Assembly: GCA_035274425.1 (NCBI GenBank)
Contig: DATEOC010000077.1
Span: forward strand, 1 to 64,000
Source of the DNA: JADMIH01 sp035274425
GTDB lineage: Bacteria; Chloroflexota; Chloroflexia; QHBQ01; JADMIH01
Direction of reading: 5' to 3'
DNA length: 64,000 nucleotides
The notes beneath the pieces are model-generated. The model was not told the origin of the DNA. It did no database searches and saw nothing but the letters and a program-made list of their open reading frames with translations. How positions within the stretch are numbered: the first letter of the stretch is position 1; each line of letters starts with the position of its first letter. Of this stretch, positions 34,722-44,146 are shown piece after piece. Position numbers and translations under genes: made by a program.

Positions 34722-35341
34722 TACGTGTTCCCCTGATGCCATGGACAGCTTCGATGTGCTTGAATTGAGCACTTACAAGATTCGTCACCGAGGAGCAAAC
34801 ATGGCTACCCCACCTGACACTACGACGATGATGTCAATTGCCGTGATTGATGATGACCCTGGATGTCTGCAACTTATGGAAGACGTTTTGCAGATGCAGG
34901 GTTATCACACGATAGTACCCACCAAAGGTGAAGATGCCTATAATCTGATCCTACGGAAGCATCCCGACCTGATAATACTGGACATACGAATGAACCAGGA
35001 TGCACTATCGGGTTGGCATATATTAGAGCGTATTTGGGCAGATCACATCGTGGATCACACCCCCGTTATCGTCTGCACAGCTGATATTTTCTTCTTGCGA
35101 AAAATGAGCGCGCGCTTGCTGCTATATGGATACCAGGTCCTGGAGAAACCTTTCGACATCCGAGAGTTGGAGGCCTGCATTGCTAAAGCCTTTAGGACCA
35201 CCTAGCAGGTATAGTATCGCAAAATGGCTGTCGAGCAGGATTTGAACGGAGAGCCGGCAATAGTGACCATACTTATCCAACCTAAGCACAATTCTGTCCA
35301 TATACGTGTTTCCCCGATATCAATGTACGTGTTTCCCTGAT
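34722..35341 (+). promoter_or_regulatory. Three copies of a 16-base motif TACGTGTTYCCCYGAT
   Basis: Copies at 34722-34737, 35303-35318 and 35326-35341, all in the same direction. The first lies 63 bases before the single-domain receiver gene, the other two (23 bases apart) about 120-155 bases before the kinase-regulator fusion. They are candidate binding sites for one of the local LuxR-type regulators, or shared promoter parts. Confidence 0.55.
34801..35205 (+). CDS. Single-domain response regulator (receiver only)
   Basis: 134 residues from the ATG at 34801, chosen because GAGGAG lies six bases upstream. It is a receiver domain alone, with acidic pocket Asp17-19, phospho-acceptor Asp61, Thr93 and Lys116. 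It has no output domain, so it must act by protein contact or as a phosphate shuttle between the kinases on either side. The neighbouring kinases are of the HisKA_3 class. The following 254-base gap holds two copies of the local 16-base motif. Confidence 0.9.
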   Translation: MATPPDTTTMMSIAVIDDDPGCLQLMEDVLQMQGYHTIVPTKGEDAYNLILRKHPDLIILDIRMNQDALSGWHILERIWADHIVDHTPVIVCTADIFFLRKMSARLLLYGYQVLEKPFDIRELEACIAKAFRTT

Positions 35342-35459
35342 GCTGTAGATAGTACATGCATGGTTAAATCAAAATGGCAAAATCCTCCCACTGGGTTGTC
35401 ATTACCGTAGCTGCCCACCTCCGAATGCTATCTAGAGTTCGGAGCCAGGCAGCAGTTTG

Positions 35460-37442
35460 ATGGGGAGGGCAAATACACGCCGGGATCTGCGAAGAACGAA
35501 TGAGAATGATGCAGAGTTATTTGGCTCAATAAGTGGCGTAAGCAACGAAAGCTCTGTAAGGCCACCCACAAGAAGAATCCATGATAGTGTACATAGACAA
35601 ACGCTGATGGATCTCACGCGCTCCGTCGCCTCCACCCTCGACGTTCACAGGATTTTCCGCGCCATAACGACTCAGGTAAGGCAGATCCTTACCTATGACG
35701 GGTTACTGATACTCCTCCCACAGAATATCCCTGACGCCCAGCATGGCATAGATAACGGTGGCGATGGGTTGATGGTAGCCTTCTGCTCTCCTCCGAGGCT
35801 GGAAATCGGTTCGACCTGGCTGATGACCGACTTCTCATTCGGTGCTCTCTTGATGGCCGACCAACCGTCGGTCATCGACGACTTCACCTTTACTGCCATA
35901 GAAGTTCAACTTGAGGGTGACCGTGCTCTCATGGGCGTGGATGGGCGCGCTGCTTTGATAGTGCCTATCGAAGTAGCTCCTCACTCTCGTGTGCTTGGAG
36001 CGCTGGTACTCGTCAGCCAGACGCCACACCTTTACGACGTGGGCAATGCGCTGCTGGCCGCGCCCCTCACAAACATGCTTGCCCTATCATTGGAGCACCA
36101 ACGCCTCAGTCAAGAGGCCAAGGCCCTGGCGATAGTCGAAGAGCGAGATCGCCTGGCGCTCGAAATTCACGATACCCTTGCCCAATTGCTTAACAACATC
36201 ATAATCAATCTCACTACGCTGCGAACGTATGCTGCCATTCATACCCCCACGGAGGTGGCTATACTGGCCGAGAGCGAGAGCCTGGCGCGTGGGGCATTGG
36301 AGCAGACCAGGCAATCTATTCTGAACAGGCATCCCGCTCCACTTCATAACCGCTCGCTTCAGGACGCGCTTGTGTCGGAGCTGGAAGGGCTGGCCAGGCG
36401 GTCCGGTCTAATGACGAAGCTTCACGTCACAGGCACGGAACGCGAGCTTGAGCCTGATGTAGCAGACGCTCTCTTCCGGGTGTCTCAGGAGGCGCTTCAG
36501 AATGTATATAAACATGCGGACGCCCTCAACGTCACGCTGGCGCTCGAATTTGGTGTGCTGGACCTGACGATCACTGTGGACGATGATGGGATGGGCTTTG
36601 TACCCGACACCGCCCGGCTAACGTCGGGTGGCGGCTTCGGACTGCCTAGTATGGCTGCTCGCGTACAAAATCTGCATGGTGATTTACGAGTCACTAGCCG
36701 CCCGGGGCAAGGGACCAGCATACACGCCAGCCTCCCCTATACCCGCTCGGATAGTGGCATAAGCGCAACTGCGCGCCAGGGCGTCAAATACCCTCTAGCT
36801 GTGCGTCCCATACGCGTCCTGATTGTGGACGACCATCCTATGGTGCGGCAGGGCATCCGCCGCATCCTTGAAAGGCTGCTCGATTTCCAGATTATAGGTG
36901 AGGCAGAAGATGGTCTGAGCGCGATTGTGCAAACGGGCCACCTGCACCCGGACGTGGTCCTCCTCGATCTGAAGCTGCCGAATATGTCCGGCATCGAGGT
37001 CTTGCCCGAATTGAAGGCGGCATATCCGGCGGTCGAGGTAGTAATTCTGAGCGTATTAGCCCAGGATGAAGAGGTCTTTGCCGGTCTCAAAGCCGGGGCG
37101 CGTGGCTATCTGCTAAAGGACGCCGAGCCGGAGACTATTGTCGCCGCTATCCGCGCCGCCAGCAAAGGGCAGTCTCTGCTCCCTCCCACTATGACCACAC
37201 GGGTTGTGGAGCGTTTCACCGAACTTGCTCAGCGGGAACCAGATCCGGACGCCCTGACCGAGCGGGAGCTTGAGGTCCTGGAGTGCCTGGCACAAGGGCT
37301 GACCCACAAAGAGATTGCCGGACAATTGAGCATCACCCCGAAGACGGTCCAGTACCATATCAGTCTCATAATGCGCAAGCTCCATGTGTCAAGCAGTGGT
37401 GCGGCAATCGCTGAGGGTGTAAGACGAAAGCTGGTCACATGA
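35460..37442 (+). CDS. Hybrid: GAF histidine kinase fused to a LuxR-type response regulator
   Basis: 660 residues. A GAF-like sensor (about 40-200), HisKA_3 with His near 236 (ERDRLALEIHDTLAQLLNN) and ATPase domain (about 330-425) are followed in the same chain by a full NarL-type regulator: receiver (about 445-560; phospho-acceptor Asp near 503, VVLLDLKLPNMSG) and LuxR helix-turn-helix (about 590-655). Kinase and DNA-binding output are thus covalently joined, an uncommon order in which the regulator would carry its kinase onto DNA. The start is uncertain: the ATG at 35460 has only a distant GGAG. A terminator follows. Confidence 0.9.
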   Translation: MGRANTRRDLRRTNENDAELFGSISGVSNESSVRPPTRRIHDSVHRQTLMDLTRSVASTLDVHRIFRAITTQVRQILTYDGLLILLPQNIPDAQHGIDNGGDGLMVAFCSPPRLEIGSTWLMTDFSFGALLMADQPSVIDDFTFTAIEVQLEGDRALMGVDGRAALIVPIEVAPHSRVLGALVLVSQTPHLYDVGNALLAAPLTNMLALSLEHQRLSQEAKALAIVEERDRLALEIHDTLAQLLNNIIINLTTLRTYAAIHTPTEVAILAESESLARGALEQTRQSILNRHPAPLHNRSLQDALVSELEGLARRSGLMTKLHVTGTERELEPDVADALFRVSQEALQNVYKHADALNVTLALEFGVLDLTITVDDDGMGFVPDTARLTSGGGFGLPSMAARVQNLHGDLRVTSRPGQGTSIHASLPYTRSDSGISATARQGVKYPLAVRPIRVLIVDDHPMVRQGIRRILERLLDFQIIGEAEDGLSAIVQTGHLHPDVVLLDLKLPNMSGIEVLPELKAAYPAVEVVILSVLAQDEEVFAGLKAGARGYLLKDAEPETIVAAIRAASKGQSLLPPTMTTRVVERFTELAQREPDPDALTERELEVLECLAQGLTHKEIAGQLSITPKTVQYHISLIMRKLHVSSSGAAIAEGVRRKLVT

Positions 37443-37486
37443 GTGCTGCACGCGGCTCCCCAAGCGTGCGCTACGCATGGTTACTG

Positions 37487-37515
37487 ATACCCTAGCCCAT
37501 CGGCTAGGGTATTTT
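37487..37515 (+). terminator. Rho-independent terminator
   Basis: An 11-bp stem (37487-37497 with 37502-37512) and 4-base loop are followed by TTT, 45 bases past the hybrid kinase stop. Confidence 0.8.
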
Positions 37516-37542
37516 CCTGTCCTAAGACTAGAGAAAAAATCT

Positions 37543-37557
37543 ACGTGCTTGGCACGT
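37543..37557. promoter_or_regulatory. ACGTGC-TTG-GCACGT palindrome upstream of hsp20
   Basis: A perfect 6-3-6 palindrome 64 bases before the Hsp20 start. It is not a CIRCE element (no TTAGCACTC). It is a candidate operator for the chaperone operon. Confidence 0.35.
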
Positions 37558-37620
37558 CACATGAGGATGATTAGTCGCTGCTTGTGAATGGAAAGGGATT
37601 ACCAGAAGGAGGTATCTGTC

Positions 37621-38304
37621 ATGGCAAATAGCACGAAAGACCAGGGCACAATTGACGAGGAGCAGCGCAGTAAGAACGAGGGCCAGGACAGCGGAGATGG
37701 TCAACGTGGAATGGCACCCTACAGTGTGCTGCCATCTCCTTTTAGCCTGATGAGACGCTTCTCCGAGGATGTTGATCGTTTGCTCTCAGCAATCAGCACG
37801 GGCAACTTGAGCAGCCCGAGTAGCTCCGGCTCATCATCTTCTCAACAATCAACCGGCCTCGCTCCGCTACAAGCTCCGGCGCGCTCTCAAGCGTCAGGAG
37901 GAAGCACCTCATTAACCACATGGGCACCGTCCATAGAGGTTACAAGTAGTGGCGACGACCTGGTGGTATCTGCCGATCTGCCTGGCGTCAAGCCTGAGAA
38001 CGTGCAGGTGGAGGTCGAAGGAAACAACCTCATCATCAAAGGTGACTCACGCACCGAGTCCGAAAAGAAAGATGACGGCTACTGGTACACGGAGCGCAGC
38101 TATGGCTCCTTCTACCGGAGCATCGCCCTACCGGACAGCGTGAATACCGATGAAGTGCGCGCCGAGTTCCACAATGGTGTGCTCAAAGTTTTCCTACCGG
38201 GCGGGGCAAAAGTGCTCATCCCCCAGCGCCGCCATATCAAGATCAAGGGTGTGCAACTGGGAGTTGATCAACCACAACAGGAAAAAGGACAAAACGGCCG
38301 TTGA
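37621..38304 (+). CDS. Small heat-shock protein Hsp20
   Basis: 227 residues from the ATG at 37621 (AAGGAGG eight bases upstream); an in-frame ATG at 37588 is less well placed. The alpha-crystallin domain spans about 98-205 (SADLPGVKPENVQVEVEGN; GSFYRSIALPDSVNTDEVRA; NGVLKVFLPGG). The N-terminal 95 residues are unusually long, Ser/Gln-rich and probably disordered. An ATP-independent holdase that keeps unfolding proteins for DnaK and ClpB, which follow in the same cluster. DnaK starts 45 bases downstream. Confidence 0.93.
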   Translation: MANSTKDQGTIDEEQRSKNEGQDSGDGQRGMAPYSVLPSPFSLMRRFSEDVDRLLSAISTGNLSSPSSSGSSSSQQSTGLAPLQAPARSQASGGSTSLTTWAPSIEVTSSGDDLVVSADLPGVKPENVQVEVEGNNLIIKGDSRTESEKKDDGYWYTERSYGSFYRSIALPDSVNTDEVRAEFHNGVLKVFLPGGAKVLIPQRRHIKIKGVQLGVDQPQQEKGQNGR

Positions 38305-38349
38305 GACCCATAATCTATTCTTTTTCCTTCTAAAGTATGGAGGCTCGAT

Positions 38350-40269
<1,920 letters not shown>

Positions 40270-40282
40270 CCCGGTCAATTTT

Positions 40283-40336
40283 GGATTTCAGATTTTGGAT
40301 TTTGGATCATAGCTCCCAATCCAAAATCTGAAATCC
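40283..40336 (+). repeat. Perfect 19-bp hairpin of TTTTGGA-type heptads between dnaK and grpE
   Basis: Arms 40283-40301 and 40318-40336, loop 16 bases. The arms are made of 7-base A/T-rich units. It may terminate or attenuate transcription between dnaK and grpE, so that grpE is made in lower amount. Confidence 0.75.
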
Positions 40337-40358
40337 AGAGCGGGAACGGAGGACAAAG

Positions 40359-40910
40359 ATGATCCAATCCGACCCCAATGCGAATGGGAGCAGCGAAGAA
40401 CAAGCCCAGGCTTACGCTCAGACCGCACAGCCGGGGTTGGAGGCTGCGCTTGAGAGTTGCCGTACGCAACTAACCAGTGCCCAGGTGGAAGCCGACGAGT
40501 TCAGGAACAGATTCCTGCGTGCGGCTGCCGAGGTGGAGAACGCGCGCAAGCAAGCCGAGCGCGATGCAGCGGCACGTATAGTTCAGGAGAGGCGGCGTTT
40601 CTTACGCGAATTCCTGGAGGTCGCGGACAGCCTTGAAAGAACCCTCTCCGCACCAGGTGACTTGCCCACGCTCTACGAAGGTGTCAAGCTCTCATTGCGG
40701 CAACTACAGCAGGTGCTATCGCGTGCGGGTACGGAGCGCATGACCATCAAGCCCGGCGACACATTCGACCCTGTCTATCAGGAGGCGGTAGAGGTGCGCT
40801 CCGGCGAGGAGCCGCGTGATACCGTCGTGGACGTAGTGCGTTCGGGCTACATGCATGATGGTGTAGTGCTCAGGCCGGCACAGGTGATAGTTGCGCGAGG
40901 ACGGCAATAA
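40359..40910 (+). CDS. grpE: Nucleotide exchange factor GrpE
   Basis: 183 residues. A charged N-terminal tail leads to the long coiled coil (about 35-90; FRNRFLRAAAEVENARKQAE) and then the beta domain, which ends with the family signature DTVVDVVRSGYMHDGVVLRPAQVIVA (about 152-177; residues read as overlapping short segments). GGAGG precedes the ATG. It forms a dimer that releases ADP from DnaK. The hairpin upstream may set its level relative to DnaK. Confidence 0.95.
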   Translation: MIQSDPNANGSSEEQAQAYAQTAQPGLEAALESCRTQLTSAQVEADEFRNRFLRAAAEVENARKQAERDAAARIVQERRRFLREFLEVADSLERTLSAPGDLPTLYEGVKLSLRQLQQVLSRAGTERMTIKPGDTFDPVYQEAVEVRSGEEPRDTVVDVVRSGYMHDGVVLRPAQVIVARGRQ

Positions 40911-40947
40911 CCTACGATAATTTTGAAGTCTTATTTGCGGTCAAACT

Positions 40948-40975
40948 CAAAATTGCAAATTGAGAATTCAGAATT
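40948..40975 (+). repeat. CAAAATT-type heptads
   Basis: Four consecutive 7-base units (CAAAATT, GCAAATT, GAGAATT, CAGAATT) in the spacer before the PRC-barrel pseudogene. The same units form the hairpin at 46760-46815. Confidence 0.7.
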
Positions 40976-41004
40976 GAAGCGTAGCGATAGGGAGGTCTAC
41001 TGAC

Positions 41005-41296
41005 GTGGCTGCCAGCAGCGAGCGATGGGAGTTCAAAGTGGGTGTGCCGGTTGAGACCCTTGATGGACTCGATCGGACACCTCAAGAAAGTAGTCGTGAA
41101 CCCCGGTGATGGCCGGGTGACGGCTCTGGTTGTCCCGCATGCGGGTCTCCCTTCCCGGGACTTTGTCATCCCTGTGGAAGCTGTCGAATCGGCAACCGAT
41201 TTTGTCGTCCGGCTGAAGTTCACCAAAGAGCAAGTTGAGGCCCAGCACCGGACCAGGATTGGCAGCCACCTGTTCCATACAGGCGCGAAGATATAG
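41005..41296 (+). pseudogene. Small PRC-barrel gene with a frameshift
   Basis: A GTG with GGGAGG about 10 bases upstream starts ASSERWEFKVGVPVETLDG. At about 41066 the frame is lost by one base, and the rest of a PRC-barrel (IGHLKKVVVNPGDGRVTALVV, then DFVIPVEAVESATDFVVRLKF) continues in another frame to 41296. The two parts line up with the first domain of the 42740 protein without missing codons. It is therefore either a recent inactivation or a one-base sequence error in an otherwise intact gene of about 96 residues. The domain is intact enough to name. Confidence 0.75.
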
Positions 41297-41377
41297 CCCT
41301 CGATATGAGGCGTGACCAGGCAGCAGCCTATAAAGCGGGATCCTTATAGACACTACTGAGTTAGGCAAAGGGTATAC

Positions 41378-42352
41378 ATGGATTTCAAAGACTACTACCA
41401 GATACTTGGCGTCTCGCCTGATGCCACCGAAAAAGAGATCAAGCAAACCTTCCGCAAGCTGGCGCGGCAGTATCACCCTGACGTCAACCCTGGGGACAAA
41501 TCAGCCGAAGGGAAATTCAAGGAGGTAAATGAAGCTTACCAGGTATTATCCGACGCGGAGCAGCGCAAGAAGTACGATGCAATGCGTGCGGAGTACCAGC
41601 AGTGGCAGAAGATGGGTGGTCGCAGGCAAGGGCAGGACTTCGACTATAGCTCATGGGCTGCCCAGCCGGGCGAAGTGTCGGGCGTGCGGTACAGCGCGGA
41701 AGACCTCGAAGACCTATTCGGCGGCGACAGCCCCTTCTCCGATTTCTTCACGTCAAGCTTTGGCGGAGCGCGAGCGAGCTGGTCAGGGCAAGGTGGAAGG
41801 GCTGGTGCTGCCTCACGCCCTCGAAGAGGACGGGACCTTGAGCACGAAGTCGAGATCACGCTTGAGGAAGCCTTCCATGGCGCCTCTCGCCTCCTCCAGA
41901 TAGGGGATCGTCGCATCGAGGCAAAAATACCACCTGGGGTAGATACCGGCTCGCGGATACGGCTGGCGGGCCAGGGAGAGCCGGGGCGCAACGGGGGCGA
42001 AGCGGGCGACATCTACCTGGTTGTTCGCGTCTTGCCTCACCCAACCTTCGAGAGGCAAGGGGACGACCTCTACGTAGAGGCGCCGGTAGACATATATACG
42101 GCGGCGCTGGGTGGAGAGGTACGAGTGCCCACCCTGGATGGGGCGGTGATGCTCAAGATACCTCCCCGCACCCAGTCAGGTAGAAGCTTCCGCGTGCGGG
42201 GCAAGGGGATGCCAAAGCGGGGCGACCGCAAGAATCGAGGCGATTTGTACGCACGCATCAACCTGGTCTTACCGGAACCCCTCACTGAGCGCGAACTGGA
42301 AGCATTTCGCGAATTGGCCGCAGCACGACGAGGCGCAGAGGCGCGTGCATAG
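41378..42352 (+). CDS. cbpA: DnaJ-family co-chaperone, CbpA type (no zinc finger)
   Basis: 324 residues. The J domain (1-70) has the DnaK-activating His33-Pro34-Asp35. A Gly-rich linker and the DnaJ C-terminal substrate domain (about 165-310; LEHEVEITLEEAFHGASRLLQ, VRGKGMPKRGDRKNRGDLYAR) follow. The cysteine-rich zinc domain of classical DnaJ is absent, as in CbpA. It delivers clients to DnaK. The CbpM-like gene 15 bases downstream fits this assignment. The ribosome site is weak (AAAGGG). Confidence 0.93.
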   Translation: MDFKDYYQILGVSPDATEKEIKQTFRKLARQYHPDVNPGDKSAEGKFKEVNEAYQVLSDAEQRKKYDAMRAEYQQWQKMGGRRQGQDFDYSSWAAQPGEVSGVRYSAEDLEDLFGGDSPFSDFFTSSFGGARASWSGQGGRAGAASRPRRGRDLEHEVEITLEEAFHGASRLLQIGDRRIEAKIPPGVDTGSRIRLAGQGEPGRNGGEAGDIYLVVRVLPHPTFERQGDDLYVEAPVDIYTAALGGEVRVPTLDGAVMLKIPPRTQSGRSFRVRGKGMPKRGDRKNRGDLYARINLVLPEPLTERELEAFRELAAARRGAEARA

Positions 42353-42367
42353 CTCCTGGAGATAAAA

Positions 42368-42673
42368 ATGGCAGAAACAAATCATCCAATTCCGCAGGTT
42401 CTTGGGCAAAGCCCAATTCAGGCACTCCGCACTCCGTACTCAGAAGAGGCCGAGCAGCGCCGAGCGCGAAGGCTGGCGGAGGAGTTGGGCATCAACCCTC
42501 CGGGCGTCCAGGTGGTTCTACGCCTACGCCGCCAGGTGGTGGAGCTCCAAACGCGGGTGCAGCAACTTGAAGGGGAGCTGAAGACGGAGCGAACGCGCAC
42601 CGAGACACGCTTTGTCCAGTACAGGCGTGAGTATCGCGAAGCAATATGGGAAGACGCACCTCCTGAATTGTAA
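42368..42673 (+). CDS. CbpM-like chaperone modulator, lacking the usual HTH
   Basis: 101 residues. EEAEQRRARRLAEELGINPP and the coiled coil that follows (about 50-85) match the second half of CbpM, the inhibitor/modulator of CbpA. The MerR-like helix-turn-helix normally found at the start is reduced to a Pro-rich segment of about 25 residues. GGAG lies upstream of the ATG. It probably binds the J domain of the preceding protein. The shortened form could be a natural variant or a partly degraded gene. Confidence 0.7.
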   Translation: MAETNHPIPQVLGQSPIQALRTPYSEEAEQRRARRLAEELGINPPGVQVVLRLRRQVVELQTRVQQLEGELKTERTRTETRFVQYRREYREAIWEDAPPEL

Positions 42674-42739
42674 ATTCTGAATTCTCAGTTGGAAAGCATT
42701 TGAAAATTCGAAATTGGATCCTAGCGACAAGGAGGATAT

Positions 42740-44101
42740 ATGAATCTTGAGTTCAAAATAGGCACCCCCGTATTCAGTCGTGAGGGAGAGGCCGGGCGGC
42801 TGAAGTATCTCGTGGTAGACCCGGAGGACAAGACGATAACCGGCTTGATTGTCGAGCGAGGGAAGCTTCTGCACAAAGATGTGGTCGTGCCCGTGAGCTG
42901 GGTAGAGAAGGCCGACGAGCAAGGCGTCGTACTGGACGCCTATCTGCCTGAGTTGGAGACGATGCCGGAATACCGGGAAGTAGAATATCTCGCACCGGAC
43001 CCTACTTCGCCCCCGATTGCCGGGCACCCGCCTGCTGAAACGCGGGTCTGGATCGGGCCATATTATGGCGTCGTTCGGCCTCCCAGCGAATTGGGGATGC
43101 AAACCGAGCGTCCGCAGGTGTTGCACCGGGGGCGGCTTGGTATTACCGAGGATGAAGTGGTGGTCCGGCGAGGCCAACCTGTCTTTACCAACGACGGGCA
43201 GCGCGTCGCCACTCTCGATCACGTGCTCGTGGATAAAGAAACACACCGCATTAAGCACCTGGTAGTCCACCGGGGCCAGTGGCTACAACGAGGGGAGGAC
43301 CTTATCGTGCCCGCTGATGCAGTGTCCGTCATCTCGGACCAGGACATCCGCTTGAGCCTGAGCCGAGACGATCTGAACGGGCTAGCCCGCTATCGCCCGC
43401 CCATGGACGACACGCAACTGGAAGGAGTCATCACCAGAGGCTTGCAGACGCAACCAGAAACGAAAGGCCAGAACCTGAATGTGCAGGTTGACCGTGGCCT
43501 AGTGCGGTTGTTCGGTGAGGTATCTGATGCCGTATCCTCGGCAGCATCCTCCATAGCAAAGAGGATACAGGGTGTCATCGGGGTAGAGGACCGCACTGAA
43601 CGGCCCAGGAACGCGGGCCCCAGCGGTAGAGCATCGAGTGGCGACGACAGCGCTACCGGCGCTCAGATTACTGACGCCTTCCGAAGCCCATTGAAAGAGG
43701 ACCTGTCGGACGTGCGCGTGCAAGTAGATAAGGGTGTCGCGCATCTGAGTGGCTCTACGCGCAACGTCGCGGGCAAAGCGTTGGCCGGACAGATAGCCGG
43801 CGCTGTGCCCGGCGTCCGCTCAGTAGTAAACGACATCCAGCCTGATAGCATAGTCCGCGCGCGAGTCGAGGCGGCACTGGCCCATGACCCGATGACGGCG
43901 CTCGCGTCCATTGATGTGATTGCCCGGTCAGGAGTGATTACTCTGCTCGGAAGGGTGACTTCACCTGAGGTGAAGGAGGCGGCAGAGCAGATAGCTCGTT
44001 CGACAGCAGGCGTGGCAGCCGTACTCAATGAGCTAGAAGTCCGCCCACCGCCAGACGATGTGCCTGCTCCTATTCCGGTCGCAATCAGGTTACCGGGCTA
44101 A
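42740..44101 (+). CDS. Two PRC-barrel domains plus three BON-like domains
   Basis: 453 residues. PRC-barrel 1 (about 1-75; FKIGTPVFSREGEAGRLKYLVVD) and PRC-barrel 2 (about 140-215; VVVRRGQPVFTNDGQRVATL) are followed by three BON-type repeats (about 232-285, 310-365, 370-435; RVQVDKGVAHLSGSTRN; DVIARSGVITLLGRVTS). There is no signal peptide, so it is cytoplasmic or membrane-associated from the inside. AAGGAGG precedes the ATG. BON domains often contact lipid and PRC barrels bind protein or RNA. A role in envelope stress together with the surrounding chaperones is inference from position. Confidence 0.85.
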   Translation: MNLEFKIGTPVFSREGEAGRLKYLVVDPEDKTITGLIVERGKLLHKDVVVPVSWVEKADEQGVVLDAYLPELETMPEYREVEYLAPDPTSPPIAGHPPAETRVWIGPYYGVVRPPSELGMQTERPQVLHRGRLGITEDEVVVRRGQPVFTNDGQRVATLDHVLVDKETHRIKHLVVHRGQWLQRGEDLIVPADAVSVISDQDIRLSLSRDDLNGLARYRPPMDDTQLEGVITRGLQTQPETKGQNLNVQVDRGLVRLFGEVSDAVSSAASSIAKRIQGVIGVEDRTERPRNAGPSGRASSGDDSATGAQITDAFRSPLKEDLSDVRVQVDKGVAHLSGSTRNVAGKALAGQIAGAVPGVRSVVNDIQPDSIVRARVEAALAHDPMTALASIDVIARSGVITLLGRVTSPEVKEAAEQIARSTAGVAAVLNELEVRPPPDDVPAPIPVAIRLPG

Positions 44102-44108
44102 CATCCCG

Positions 44109-44130
44109 GTCATCCGTCGTCCGTCGTCCA
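44109..44130. repeat. GTCGTCC-type heptads before clpB
   Basis: About three degenerate GTCGTCC/GTCATCC units directly before the AAGGAG of clpB, the same family as at 141-190 and 15957-15985. Confidence 0.65.
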
Positions 44131-44146
44131 CAAGGAGACTGTGCTT

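Noticed and set aside
37443..37620. CIRCE element before hsp20/dnaK
   Set aside because: Neither TTAGCACTC nor its complement is present at the required nine-base spacing.
41060..41075. Programmed frameshifting in the PRC-barrel gene
   Set aside because: No slippery heptamer or stimulatory structure seen; an error or mutation is simpler.
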